Shown piece by piece: positions 12,059 to 23,560 of a stretch of DNA of 64,000 nt. The DNA is from Lomentospora prolificans (lineage: Eukaryota; Ascomycota; Sordariomycetes; Microascales; Microascaceae). Where the stretch lies: positions 3,720,001 through 3,784,000 of the forward strand of contig JARFXM010000009.1 in NCBI GenBank assembly GCA_029532625.1, given 5' to 3'. How positions within the stretch are numbered: the stretch's first letter is position 1; every line of letters starts with the position of its first letter. The translations under genes were made by a program, and so were the position numbers. The notes below the pieces were generated by a model that did not search any database, was not told the origin of the DNA, and worked only from the letters and a program-made list of their open reading frames with translations.

Positions 12059-15000
12059 ATGGCTTCTACCACCCTCCCCGTCTCCTCCGACTCGTTCCAT
12101 AATGCCTTCGTCGCTGATGCCGGCACATATCCTTCGCAGCCCGCATCTCGGCACCGCAGCGCCTCTAGTTCCGGTCTCATCGATGCGGGTCACCTTTCTC
12201 CGCACCGCCCTCCTCGAAGTAACTCGGCATCGCCAAACCAGCACACAGGCAGCCATACCCCCGCCGATTCGTTTTCGACATTTGAACACTGCCAATCTAG
12301 TGATTTCGGCGGCGATGATGACCCTTTTTTCGGAGTCGACTTTAGTAATGAGGGAGGCACTCCCACTTTTCTTGAGGACTCCTTCGCCGCAGCCAGCAAG
12401 GTCTCTCCGAAGCAGAGCCCATTCTCACCTCCGACCCAGGCAGGGTTTATTATGGGAGCGACGGGTGTTGGTGCAAACCCGTCAACGGGTCCGGGCTCTA
12501 ATTACCCCTTAACGCCCGACCTAGCCAATTCTCCCCAGCTCACCCGGAAGCAGACTTTGACCTCACCCCCCTTGTCGCTACCTAACTCGGTCTCACCCCA
12601 AGAACTTCAGCGGCCATTCAATCCCCCTCCGTCTGGCCGCGAGCGTTTGCAATTGACACCCGGCGGGAGCTGCCACTCCAGCGACGATGGGCTCCCGTCC
12701 GCCCCTTCTACTGCTCCGAAGCCGATTCAGAGTCCCCTCGTAACTGTATCTGATTGGGGTAAAGGCCCGTTACCATTGTCGCACGCCGTTGATCCCCCCC
12801 CCTTTGAACCGGACACCCTTGTGCGGCCGCCGTCGGCTCGGAGCACACCAGGCGATCTAATATTGAATCTCGCCGACGGCGCAGCCGGCCCATTCAGAGA
12901 CAACACGGGCACGTGGCTCCGGGATCCGGCCACGGGACATGGAGGTCTTGATCCTGAGAACCGACCTCGCACTGCTATCGATAGCGTGAATGACCTTGTG
13001 TCCAGGCGGGAGATTGAGGAGCGGAAGAAAGTGGTCGCCAGTTGGCTTGACCAAAATTCGACGGACCCCCTTGCTCCCGTTCAGCCGAGGACAAGCCTCG
13101 ACAGAACCGAAATCGCCGAGGATGGTCAGGATGACGGCATTCCCCTTGGCGACAAGACAGAAAATAAATTTGTGTCGGGTCAGACGTACTTCGTGGGACG
13201 TGGTGGAGAGTTAACCTCTCAGGACCTTGAAATCATTTATTCCAACCGCAACTGGGCCGATGCGCCCCAGGTCCACCCAATCACGGCAAACGGGACCAAA
13301 CGGTATCAGCCAGAGTCGTCCCAAGCTGCCATCGCGCAATTCGAGCGGATGTGCCAGGATAATGCCTCTATCATCTCTGATGCGGCAACCTGGGGGACAC
13401 GACGGCGAAGCGTTGCCGCCCTCACGGATATTGATGTTGAGGGCTTGAGCGGCAACCTCCTCAAGAAGCTGACTATCAGCCGTGGAGACCCACGCAAACA
13501 AGGAGGTGGTCTCCTTAACGGATTCCGAACCCTTGTGCGAAAGCCAAGCGCGACCCTGAAGAGATCATTCAGCGGTCATGACGAGACCAACTTTGCAAAT
13601 GCAACCGGCGAGAAACCTGACACTACGGCACACCTGGCACCGCCTACTAGGACCTCCAGTTGGGGCAAGAAACCCACGCCGAGCATCAACACAGCGCTCG
13701 TGTCAATGGGCCAGAGCGTAGCTGCGGTGGGAGCTGGTCAGGCTGGCCAGGCCCATGGGCGTAGCGGGTCCATAAGCGCAACATCCGTGACTTCCCCCAA
13801 GAGTCCCTTTGGGGGGTTAACAGTGAAGAATACCATCCGACGGCCTCGTAGCAAATCCGACCTCCCGAGGTCTAATACCAAATTACAGGCCGGCAGTAAC
13901 TTGGCTGATCTCTGGAAGAAGAACGGTGGCCCCCCAGTTGGTACCATTGCGACTTCGACGATAACCGTCCCGTTTGCGTCAACCTCCATTACACATCCCA
14001 TCTCATTGGATGCTGAAGAAGATGATGACGACGACTTGGACTTCGAGGATAGCGAAATGAGGATCGAATCGTCCGGCCTAATCGAGATGATTACGCCAAC
14101 TTTTGACGGCTTCAAGTCTCACATCCTACGGCTTAACCCGACGCTTAGCCCGAGTAGCTACCTTGTAGATCGAATCGCTCAGCAGCAAGTAATCAGGTAC
14201 AAGGCCCTCCTTAATGCCAAAGTCAAGCACATGCAACAAGGCCCAAGTTGTCTTTGCGGCCCTTTGTGCGTTGCTTTGGGAGGCTCAGCGAGGCCACTTG
14301 ATCAGAAGGGTGAGCCTCGCAATCACGATAACTTGTCCTCCCCCGACAACGACATGACCCCTATCGAGGGTGTCCTCACGCCGGACAGTTTCCCGCAAGA
14401 TATCCCCATGCCTCCGACCTCCACATTGCCTGCAGAAATTGAATGTCAATTGTGTTACCAGGCCAAGAAGTTTCAGAAACCCTCGGATTGGACTAAACAT
14501 GTCCATGAAGACGTGCAGCCGTTCACATGCACTTGGGAGAGGTGCAGGGAACCCAAGATTTTCAAGCGTAAGGCTGACTGGGTCAGACACGAAAATGAGG
14601 GCCACCGGCATTTGGAATGGTGGGAGTGCGACGTTGATGACTGCACCCATAAATGCTACAGGCGCGACAACTTTCTGCAGCATCTCGTTCGAGAGCACAA
14701 GTTTGACGAGCCTAGATATAAGACAAAAGCGGCCTTAAAAAAGCATGGAGGCAATGATCCGACCTGGCAAAAGGTAGAACAATGCCATGTTGAAACGGAG
14801 AAGAGAGCACAAGAAGAACCCTGCAGGTTCTGCGGCAAGCAGCTCCCGTCCTGGAAGAAATTGACAGTCCACTTAGCAAAACACATGGAGCAGATCAGCC
14901 TTCCTACGCTACGCCTAGTTGCCATCAAGAACGTTACAGCGGACACTGTGGTAAGTCCAGTGCAAGACAAACCACGGGCGCTGCTTGACCTTCAATCATC

Positions 15001-15592
15001 TCCAGACCCTCTACACTCGGCGTATTCTACATCCGGCTTCGGCGGCAATACGGGTCCTCAAAAGCACTCTCCGATGGGAACTGTCCCAGTTTCTATAACT
15101 TATCAAAGCAGTACTAGCGTCTTCGACCTTAACATGAATTCTGCCCTAGGCTCCAACTCGTTCCAGGACTCGTACGTCGTCCGGCAGTTCAGCAGCGACG
15201 CAATGGAGAATGAGCTGCGTGGACAGAACGTGCCCGATATTGCAAACAGCGGCCAAGGAAGAGCGATGTACGGCCAATCCCCACCAGGTCACTCTTCGTT
15301 TCAGCCGGCACAAGGCCTGCAACGAGTCCAGAGCTTGCCAATCGATACAAACTCATATATGGGCAGTGCTAACAGTAACACATTCATCGCCGTACCGCCA
15401 TCAGCTGAGAGCTTCTCCGCAACGTCCACTGGTCTTGGCCTCCAGGACGGAACTGGATATATGGGGGTACCAATAAATCTGGGCGGAATGATGGACCCTG
15501 GCGAAGCATCATTTACACACCAAGGTTCCGTTTCTCCCTACTCCAGCTCACCACACCAAGCTTCGGCCGGCCATTTCTACCAAGCCCAGTAA
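12059..15592 (+). CDS. C2H2 zinc-finger protein, 1177 residues, intronless
   Basis: This is one uninterrupted exon of 1177 codons. The N-terminal two thirds are Ser/Pro/Thr-rich and disordered, with an acidic run (EEDDDDDLDFEDSE) near residues 657-670. Zinc-finger segments lie between about residues 796 and 947: a CX2C pair starting at residue 796, fingers containing CTWERC and CDVDDC with downstream His pairs, and a final CRFCGKQLPSWKKLTVHLAK finger starting at residue 922. The tail is again Ser/Gln/Gly-rich. The finger block matches a widespread Pezizomycotina family of uncharacterised C2H2 proteins in which the last finger is followed by HMEQISLP. A nuclear, DNA-binding role is inferred. 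The ATG at 12059 is the first in-frame start and is followed at once by coding-like sequence. Its neighbours do not suggest a shared pathway. Confidence 0.92.
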   Translation: MASTTLPVSSDSFHNAFVADAGTYPSQPASRHRSASSSGLIDAGHLSPHRPPRSNSASPNQHTGSHTPADSFSTFEHCQSSDFGGDDDPFFGVDFSNEGGTPTFLEDSFAAASKVSPKQSPFSPPTQAGFIMGATGVGANPSTGPGSNYPLTPDLANSPQLTRKQTLTSPPLSLPNSVSPQELQRPFNPPPSGRERLQLTPGGSCHSSDDGLPSAPSTAPKPIQSPLVTVSDWGKGPLPLSHAVDPPPFEPDTLVRPPSARSTPGDLILNLADGAAGPFRDNTGTWLRDPATGHGGLDPENRPRTAIDSVNDLVSRREIEERKKVVASWLDQNSTDPLAPVQPRTSLDRTEIAEDGQDDGIPLGDKTENKFVSGQTYFVGRGGELTSQDLEIIYSNRNWADAPQVHPITANGTKRYQPESSQAAIAQFERMCQDNASIISDAATWGTRRRSVAALTDIDVEGLSGNLLKKLTISRGDPRKQGGGLLNGFRTLVRKPSATLKRSFSGHDETNFANATGEKPDTTAHLAPPTRTSSWGKKPTPSINTALVSMGQSVAAVGAGQAGQAHGRSGSISATSVTSPKSPFGGLTVKNTIRRPRSKSDLPRSNTKLQAGSNLADLWKKNGGPPVGTIATSTITVPFASTSITHPISLDAEEDDDDDLDFEDSEMRIESSGLIEMITPTFDGFKSHILRLNPTLSPSSYLVDRIAQQQVIRYKALLNAKVKHMQQGPSCLCGPLCVALGGSARPLDQKGEPRNHDNLSSPDNDMTPIEGVLTPDSFPQDIPMPPTSTLPAEIECQLCYQAKKFQKPSDWTKHVHEDVQPFTCTWERCREPKIFKRKADWVRHENEGHRHLEWWECDVDDCTHKCYRRDNFLQHLVREHKFDEPRYKTKAALKKHGGNDPTWQKVEQCHVETEKRAQEEPCRFCGKQLPSWKKLTVHLAKHMEQISLPTLRLVAIKNVTADTVVSPVQDKPRALLDLQSSPDPLHSAYSTSGFGGNTGPQKHSPMGTVPVSITYQSSTSVFDLNMNSALGSNSFQDSYVVRQFSSDAMENELRGQNVPDIANSGQGRAMYGQSPPGHSSFQPAQGLQRVQSLPIDTNSYMGSANSNTFIAVPPSAESFSATSTGLGLQDGTGYMGVPINLGGMMDPGEASFTHQGSVSPYSSSPHQASAGHFYQAQ

Positions 15593-17017
15593 AATCCCTT
15601 CCATTCTCTAGACACTTCTTTTTTTTTTTCTTTTTTTTTCTTTTTGACCTGCCTATATGTACTGTTGTTCGATGTTTTCCTTGCATTCCGAATACCCAAC
15701 CGATGGAACTATGCTGTCTACGAAAGGTCTATGATATCATCACCCACTTTTGTATTTTTTTGCCGATGCCACCATTTCTCTTCAAACTCAAAAGGTGCCC
15801 GGCTCCCGCTCGAAGCCAGCCTGACTGGCAGCTCTGTCCTGAGCTTAAGCTTGACCTAGCTAGCATTGATTTTCTACCCTTGTTTTCATTTCCTTTTCTT
15901 TGGAGCTTCCTTATTTGATGATCGAATTCTTGGCGTACGAGAGAGGAGTCTTTCCAGTTCAGCTAGGCTGCGGCTATTGGATTGTGTATTCAGGAGGGAT
16001 ATCAATTCTACTTCTAAATATCAGGTGTGCTCTACATTCTCTTCTTTGCTCTCGATTTCCTTGTCTTGTGGAGTATATGTTTCCAAGGTTGTCAGATATT
16101 CTGCCAGGGAAGCCTAGTGGGAAATATCTCGCTTTGCAATATAGACGGGGCTCGCTTTTCGCTCTTGGAGATGGCAGAAATTGCGTAAATGAAGTGCATC
16201 TCTCTCAGCTTTTCCTAGAACGGTGTGTGACAATATGATTCTGACTCGAGGAGGAGCGGGAATTGAAATCGAGGTCGTAACGGGTAGCTTGTAGCGTATT
16301 AATTGCTAGCGGAGCGAGCCTTGTCAGCACAGAACATTGAAGTTGTTAGTTGTCGGAATGAACAGGTGGCGGCATTTTGGCGACTTGAATTGACAAGAGA
16401 GTCATGCGCATGGGCGGACAGGCCATGGCCAGCCAGCTGGCCGTACTTCGTAGGGAGTACCTGCCTCGTGGGGCGGCCTTACACTACGGAGTTACTTACC
16501 CGCGGCACAGGAATAAGTACAATCTACTTGCCCCAAACGGAAGATGTCAGTTGAACCTCTCTCTGTTAAACAATCTCCGGCCGCTCCATTTCTTCCGACG
16601 ACGACCTCCACGCGACAACTCTGTCCTCCCAAGCTTTGAGAAATGCCTTCGGCGGAGATTTCGTTTCTTAGCAACGCCTAATTTTCAACCCTAAATTTTT
16701 ATTCTTATTTTTTTGGTTTTTGGCCAATAACCCGTATGCCTTGCTAATCTTCCATTTCGCTCTATTTCCTCCTGGCGCTCTCACGTTCACAACTTCCAGT
16801 GCAAACCTCGCCATGGCTTGGCGGGCCCTTTGACCACTGCATAACCCCGAATCACGCGCTTTACCCCCATTCCTTCGAGTTGACTACGCCATCTGAGCTT
16901 TTCGCGCCATTGGAAATCCAGAGCTCCTTATCATCCGCTCCGACACCACTGTAGCCTTCGCAATAGACACCCCATCGAGAGAACTGAACCCGAGCATTCC
17001 CGCACCTTTGCGGAACC
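15593..17017. other. Intergenic between C2H2 and mannosidase genes
   Basis: A T-rich tract with T9-T11 runs split by single C residues occupies about 15616-15646, 25 nt after the C2H2 stop, and is probably in its 3' UTR. A GGCCATGGCCAGCCAGCTGG cluster lies near 16421-16440. The final 300 nt are C/T-rich, like the other leaders in this window. No gene is seen. Confidence 0.5.
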
Positions 17018-19238
17018 ATGGCCTTTTCCGTCCCTCGTAACGTTCCCTCCTTCTCGAATCCTCAGCGCAAACTCGAAGACAAAGTATGGGCCTCGTCTGG
17101 CATGTCATCGCGGAACCCCCGCGGCAATGCAGGGCTGCTTCACAATGTCCAGGATAAGGTAGAGGGCCTATTCGAGGGTCGTAATGGCCTGCCCATGTAC
17201 AAGGATAAACCGTATACATACGCGGCATCACGGAAGATACGGCCAGTATGGCGTCGGAGGAGAGTTATGGGGTTTCTGGGCATCACCCTGCTGCTAGGGA
17301 TAATGTACCTTAACGGCGCTTTTTCTCGGGAGAAAGAAGGCGGTAGAACGTCGGTTTGGAGTCTCAAGTCCTTTACTGAGGCGCCGAGAGGGAAGGTAGA
17401 CTGGGAGAAGCGGAGACAGCACGTTGTAGAGGCATTCGAACAAAGCTGGGATGCCTACGAAAGATATGCATGGGGTAAGTGCACCGTTAGGTCGGCGGAG
17501 TCTGCTCTGCTTTTCACTTCGAAGGAGGTAGAGGACTGACAAATTCGACGCATTCCAGGCTACGACGAATTCCACCCGGTATCGAAGGGACGGAGACAGA
17601 TGGCCTCTGAGGGCCTGGGCTGGATCATCATTGACTCGCTTGATACGATGATGCTAATGAACCAGACGAAGAGGCTGGGCCAGGCAAGGGAATGGCTGCA
17701 CAAGACCCTTACATGGGATCAAAACCAAGACGTGAACACGTTCGAGACTACAATTCGAATGCTTGGTGGTCTTCTGTCGGCGCATTACCTCTCTACTGAG
17801 TTTCCTAACATGGCCCCAGTCCTAGAGGACGCGGGGGGCGAGGATCTCTACCTCGAGAAGGCTAAGGACCTCGCCGACCGTCTAATCGTAGCCTTCGATT
17901 CGCCTTCTGGTGTGCCATATGCGAGTGTCAACCTCGGCACTTTACAGCCCATCCCTTCACACGCGGATAATGGAGCTTCTTCCACAGCGGAAACCGCGAC
18001 GCTCCAGCTCGAGTTCAAGTATCTCGCCAAACTTACGGGCGAGAAGTTCTATTGGGACAAGGTTGAAAAGGTGATACAGGTTATTGACAACAACGGTGCC
18101 GAGGATGGCCTTGTACCCATCTATATCTACCCGGAATCGGGAAAGTTCAAGGGCCGGAACGTGCGCCTTGGCAGCCGCGGCGATTCGTACTACGAATACC
18201 TCATCAAGCAATTTTTGCAGACCAACAAAGCCGAGCCCATCTACGAGGAGATGTGGAGCCAAGCCCTCGAGGGCGTGCGCCGCCATCTCATCACTTATAC
18301 GGAACCCTCTGGTTTCACTATCATCGCCGAAAGACCAGAGGGACTTGATGCCCCGCTCTCGCCCAAGATGGATCACCTTGTGTGCTTCATGCCCGGTACC
18401 ATCGCTCTTGCTGCCACAGGAGGTCTTCCACTCTCCGAGGCCCGTAAACTGCCCACCTGGACACGCAGGGACGAAGAGGACATGAAACTCGCCGCCGAGT
18501 TGACGCACACTTGTTGGGCGACCTACAAGTACATGGCAACTGGGCTTGCAGCCGAAATCACCCACTTCAACGTCGGAAAGCCCCCCCTTTCCGAAGGTGC
18601 TGCCCACCCAACACCACCTTCAACTCTAGACGGTTCAGATCCCGAGGCGCCGTGGCGTGCTGATTTCATCGTCAAGCCGGCCGATGTCCACAATTTGCAA
18701 CGCCCCGAGACGGTAGAGAGCCTTTTCTATATGTGGCGGATTACAAAAGATGTGAAATATCGCGAGTGGGGTTGGGAGATGTTTATGAGCTTCATGGAGC
18801 ATACGGCAGTGGAGGGTGGGGGCTTCACGAGTTTAAGTAATGCAAACAAGGTGCCTCCTACGACCCGCGACAACATGGAGAGCTTCTGGCTGGTGAGTCT
18901 TAATATTATCCATGCCGCGATCCATACCCTGTTCTTCTTTTCAATCTTTTCCTTTGTGTTTGCCGCTTGATCCCCCTTGCTCCCGCTAACATGGCGGCGT
19001 TTAGGCCGAGACCCTGAAATATTTCTATCTCCTCTTCTCTCCCGACGACGTCCTTCCCATTGACAAGGTCGTCTTCAACACTGAGGCGCACCCCTTCCCG
19101 CGTTTCGAAATGGGGCCGCTCTTCTCAACCGGCTGGGAGCGGATGCCCCGAGATCGATTGGGCAAGATCATCCAGAAAAGTGAAGAAAGCACAGACGGCA
19201 AGGTATCCAAGGACGGACCAACCCAGGGCGGAGAGTAA
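17018..19238 (+). CDS. MNS1: ER mannosyl-oligosaccharide 1,2-alpha-mannosidase (GH47)
   Basis: Exons 17018-17474, 17559-18892 and 19005-19238 give 674 residues, with GTAAGT and GTGAGT donors and phase-consistent joins. It is a type II membrane protein: a basic N-terminus, one transmembrane segment at about residues 84-105, then a luminal GH47 catalytic domain. Family motifs are intact: VNTFETTIRMLGGLLSAHYL with the acidic Glu near 215, KMDHLVCFMPGT with the catalytic Asp near 424, RPETVESLFYMWR with the catalytic Glu near 539, and NTEAHP near 623-628 with the calcium-binding Thr. The enzyme trims a terminal alpha-1,2-mannose from Man9GlcNAc2 on glycoproteins in the ER, a step in N-glycan maturation and in timing glycoprotein quality control. 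It lacks the long C-terminal extension typical of the EDEM/Htm1 branch, so an ER mannosidase I role is favoured, although Golgi GH47 paralogues have the same layout. Confidence 0.95.
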
Positions 19239-19708
19239 AGGAGCAGTGGGAGAGGTAGCAGATCCTTCTTCTTCACTTCATCACCTTGCTATCGGATGAG
19301 GCGTGAAGTACCTTTCTTCTTATAGCGAAAGCCTCCGGAAATTCGAGTACCGAATGTAACGTGTATATGACAATGGAATTTTGCTTCCAACATAGGGTCC
19401 GACTGATCGAGAAAACGTGGCGGGGTGGCAGCATGGCAATCCAACCTGCCCACCGCTCCGATGCATTTAATCTTTGCCCGAAGTTCGAAGCTTCTCAGAC
19501 ATAAATTGAATTGAGTATATATTTTCAGCGCAAAATCCGATACCTTCACGCCCGGAGGGGTATAGTAGTATTGATAACTGTGCGATTCCGGACGCTATCT
19601 ACAGTGTAATATGTGCTCGTCTTTCCCTGTCACACTCTGTTTGCCTTTCAATCATCATCATAGGTACCAGCAGCGTCATTGCTAACCTTTGAGTCAACCT
19701 CGCACGCC
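19239..19708. other. Convergent 3' intergenic spacer
   Basis: These 470 nt separate the stop codons of the mannosidase (+) and the membrane protein (-). The region is moderately AT-rich and is expected to hold both polyadenylation sites. No gene is seen. Confidence 0.5.
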
Positions 19709-20884
19709 TCACGTCGAATCCTCAGGCGTGTTGCGTTCTAGCTGCTTGATCCGTCTCTGTATCGCCTCTTGTTGCGCCTTGAGCACCTTTAGCTCTTCCT
19801 CGGCCGGAGAGTTTTCGTTAGGGCCGTCATCCGCCATTACTCGCAAAGGGCTGTTCTCGCGGTACGCGGGAGGGGGGTCAACCTCCCTGCGAGGGTGCGA
19901 ATGCACTTCCCCAGCTTCCACATCCCGCGTCGTACTGAGAGTCGACGATGAGGTCTGGCAGGCCACAGCTCTGGAACCCCCTGTACCGTCCGGGCCGTAA
20001 GGATATATTTTGGTGGGTTTGGGTGCAGTACGGCGAAGAAGCCAGAAGAGCAGGCCGAGAAGCAAAGAGAGGATGGCGGCAGTGCCAATGCCAATGCCAA
20101 CCTTTGCTCCGATAGATAACCGACCGACTGAGCTTTTAGAAGATGGCGTCAAGTCGGGCTCTGCAATGTGCTCATCATCGTCAAAGATGCCGAGAACTTC
20201 CTGGTCCTTCTGTTCGAAGAGAATGACAATCGGATGATGCGCAATGGTGGCATTGACGAGGTAGGTGGTAATACGGGTCATGTAAGAGTAGCTATGGTCG
20301 GAACTGATGTATTGGACGGGCGTAGCAAGTATGGTTGGCATGCTTCTCTCGCAATAATTGCCATTCAGCGTGTATTGTCTAAAATTGTTACATGTCTTAG
20401 TGCCGAATGTTGCGCCTAGGCCGGAGAGCTGACTGGATTAAAAGGAAGCTTGGGGGGCAGCAAAACGGGGACAGGGACAGGTGCAAACATACTTGGAGCA
20501 GCATGTGCGGGTGGTCTTCCCGGACTCCGGTACTGAGTCCGTTTTATAAGGTCTATCAACCGTATACCAACTAATGGGACAAGATGCTGGGCTAAATGTG
20601 CCCGAATTGCTGGATTCGAACATACCAGGCGGATAGCACGAGAAAGTTGTCGCATCATGGTCAACAAGCCAGTCGAGATAAGCCGTCGGGCCAGTACCGG
20701 GGCCGGGCGGGTGGTCAGCGTCATACGTATACCCACATCTGTCCGGCCGAATCCAAGGCGTTGTTAGGGCGGGGGTGAAAACCGGTGTAGTAGCGGTCCG
20801 GCCCTGGGACCTGGTGGTGGGGCTATCAGTCGGGCTGGTCGTGGGAGGTATTGAGGGCGTGGGGGTGAGGGCGCTCGGAGTCAT
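19709..20884 (-). CDS. Cys-rich single-pass membrane protein
   Basis: Two exons, 20493-20884 and 19709-20432, are joined across a 60 nt intron (donor GTATGT, acceptor TCCAG) to give about 371 residues. The N-terminal half is Thr/Pro/Ser-rich and then Cys-rich (WIRPDRCGYTYDADHPPGPG, FSCYPPGMF, the TCC pair just before the intron, then CNNF and NYCERS after it). This is the pattern of fungal extracellular Cys-rich proteins. One transmembrane helix follows (about VGIGIGTAAILSLLLGLLFWLL) with an RR stop-transfer, then a cytoplasmic tail with a PPPAY motif, acidic residues and a C-terminal coiled coil (EEELKVLKAQQEAIQRRIKQ). It is probably a cell-surface or vacuolar-route type I protein; no enzyme domain is visible. 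The modelled start has no signal peptide. A hydrophobic stretch (ILVVVDFLAYIA) is encoded in frame just upstream but has no ATG, so an upstream exon may be missing. Confidence 0.75.
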
Positions 20885-22726
20885 CCCTTTGGCGAGGGTT
20901 AAAGAGGACCTTCGCGATTGAGCGATATAGGCGAGGAAGTCAACGACTACTAGAATACAGCTCTCGTCTCCGCTAAGTCATTCGGCCGACCAATGCAGTG
21001 GCGATGAAATTGGAGAGTGAAGAGAGCAATCGATGCGACTACGCGCCCCTTGCGACGCCGCTCCTTCGTGCACCTGGCTCTCGATTCTAGGTTGATACTG
21101 ACTCTTGAGGCGAGCACCTCATTCCGCAGAGATTTCCAACAGCACGAGAGTCCGGGCTAGTAACCAGGGACAGGCATAGAATGCGATTGAGGACAGGGCT
21201 GCGGGCTCTCGAGGGCGGTACGAGACACCGTGGTTGGATAAACAATGAGAAAGAGAGGGAATGGAAGAGGGCATTACCACTGTTAGAAACGTACAAGATG
21301 TCGTTTGAAAGGAATCATCGCTCTGGGGCGGTAAGGGAGATATGGGTTCGTCATGGTGATTCTTTTGCTCTTCCGGAAAAACCGGCCAAGGGCTGACAAT
21401 CTGGGCATTCCACTCACTGCATTGGAGCTTGCAGTCCCTTTGATTTTGACTCTCTTAGGGACTTGGCAAATGATAGCAAACCAGTAACCCCAGTCGCCGA
21501 TCAATAACCGTGGGTCGACCAGCCAGGCGCCAAGCGCAGCTGCTGGAGAAGGACTATCCACATCGTGCCAACCGACCGGCCTTGGCCTTGCCGATACACC
21601 AGGCTGGGTGCGCTAGGTGTGCCGAGCCCACCATGCAACGACGGGCACGCTCATAGGAAATTATTATCGTAGAACCATTTCTATGCTGCTAACTGGGTCT
21701 AGAGGGACGCCTTCATGAGATAGAAACTCGCATCTCAGTATGGCTGGAGAAAGGCGCATCACACTATGCCATGTGGCACCTGACACAAACCTGCATTTTG
21801 TATACGGGACCATTGACCGCCTCGCTACTAGTATAACGTGGGAGGGGCGAAAAGGAAGGGCTGGCTGGTGAAAACTCTATGGCAAGAAGCAGTCCAGGAA
21901 CAGACGGGAGAGACGGCCAAGACGCGTTCAGGAGCAATTCGGAACGGTGCCAAGCCAGCCGAAGTGAAGTCCCAATACAACCTCGTGACAAAGGAACAGG
22001 CATGGCCGGCTCGTAACAACCGGGGGCCAAGTGATTCAGGCTCACTTGGAAGGATAAGTGTGGGCGACCCAAAGGCACATGTGCCAAACTGCGGCCAGCA
22101 GGATGGTGGAAAGAGCCGGCAATTTTTGAACGTTCCATCTCCCGCTTGGGGAATCCTTAAGATACCATCGCATGGCTTTGCTGGCTCGCCATTTTCTCCA
22201 TTTGCGGTTGAAAATCAAGAGGTAGGGCGACGTTGCGTTCCCAAACAACTCCGCGTGGCGTAGGTTAGAATACTGAATAAAGGCCCTAAATTCTTGACAG
22301 CCAGCAAGCAAGGTGCGATGCCGCTGCGTCTGGAACCCCTCCATGGAAGGGTGTAGCCAGCTGGCAGCAACATCCTCGATAATGTCTCACATAATGTTCA
22401 TGTTCACCCACATTGTGGGGTGCTGAACATGGACTAGCACCTGCGAATATTTTCGGATTATCTTCGGCATTCTTGATACCCCACAGGACATGACCAAGCC
22501 AGCGTCAACTCGAATTGCTCACGTGATGGATAGATTTCTGGCCCTCTGTCGAGGGCACTCAACCCTACGGCAAAAATTTGAGAGCCCCTCGCATTCAAGC
22601 CCGTGCTGATTGCATTTCCACCAACCCTCCCAGAGACTCCCAACCAACACGATCGCCAATTCCAGATTCGCTCTTCGACAAGCCACATCGAAAAGCGAAT
22701 TAGTCTTCTCAACAGAAACCGAAACC
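20885..22726. promoter_or_regulatory. Divergent promoter region, membrane protein / RPS15
   Basis: About 1.8 kb separates two divergently transcribed genes. The last 150 nt before the RPS15 ATG contain C-rich and CCAACC elements (about 22620-22650) as expected of a strong housekeeping promoter. Open frames of up to 141 codons near 21764-22263 overlap on both strands and look fortuitous. Confidence 0.45.
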
Positions 22727-23560
22727 ATGGCTGATATCGACGAATACGTACGTTCATATCCCAGCACTTAACTCTCACGGCCTCGGTCCCTTTCGATTTA
22801 AGAATCCGCCCTTTGAGATGAGCACAAGGAAAAGAAAACGGGCTGTAAATGGATGACGGAACTGACATATTTGCTTCGACATATAGAACGCGGAGGAGGC
22901 CGCCGAGCTTAAGAAGAGAAGACAGTTCCGCAAGTTCTCTTACAGGGGAGTTGAGCTCGAGCCGTATGTGTACCCCTTCCCGTTCTCATGCGAGGAGAAG
23001 GACAGACGCAACTTCTTCAAAGCAAACATGAGGGCTCAAAGAATTTCCTTTTACTAACCCCGGCATTTTGCGTTGAATGACAGTCTTCTCGACCTCTCCT
23101 CCGATCAACTCCGCGAGCTCGTCCACGCCCGCGCCAGGCGCCGAATCAACCGTGGTCTCAAGCGAAAGCCTATGGGCCTGATCAAGAAGCTCAGGAAGGC
23201 CAAGCAGGAGGCTAAGCCCAACGAGAAGCCCGATCTCGTCAAGACTCACCTTCGCGATATGATTATCGTCCCCGAGATGATTGGCAGCGTGATCGGCATC
23301 TACTCTGGCAAGGAATTCAACCAGGTCGAGATCAAGCCCGAGATGGTTGGCCATTACCTTGGAGAGTTCTCCATCTCCTAGTACGTTCCCCCTTCCCCAT
23401 GCAGGTTATGGTCTATGTAGCCTCGTGGGCCCAATTTTCGCGATTGGGCATACGGAAAACCGAGCACGCTCTCTCTAACCCATCCTATAGCAAGCCTGTC
23501 AAGCATGGTCGTCCCGGTATCGGTGCCACTCACTCTTCGCGTTTCATTCCTCTCAAATAA
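22727..23560 (+). CDS. rps15: 40S ribosomal protein uS19 (S15)
   Basis: Four exons, 22727-22747, 22887-22963, 23084-23380 and 23491-23560, give 154 residues. The first exon encodes only MADIDEY, as in many fungal ribosomal protein genes with an intron close to the start. Diagnostic uS19 segments are present: [80 protein letters not shown], and the C-terminal [18 protein letters not shown]. The protein belongs to the head of the small subunit near the decoding centre and is needed for export and maturation of pre-40S particles. The donors (GTACGT, GTATGT, GTACGT) and acceptors (TAG, CAG, TAG) are consensus and all phases agree. Confidence 0.98.
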
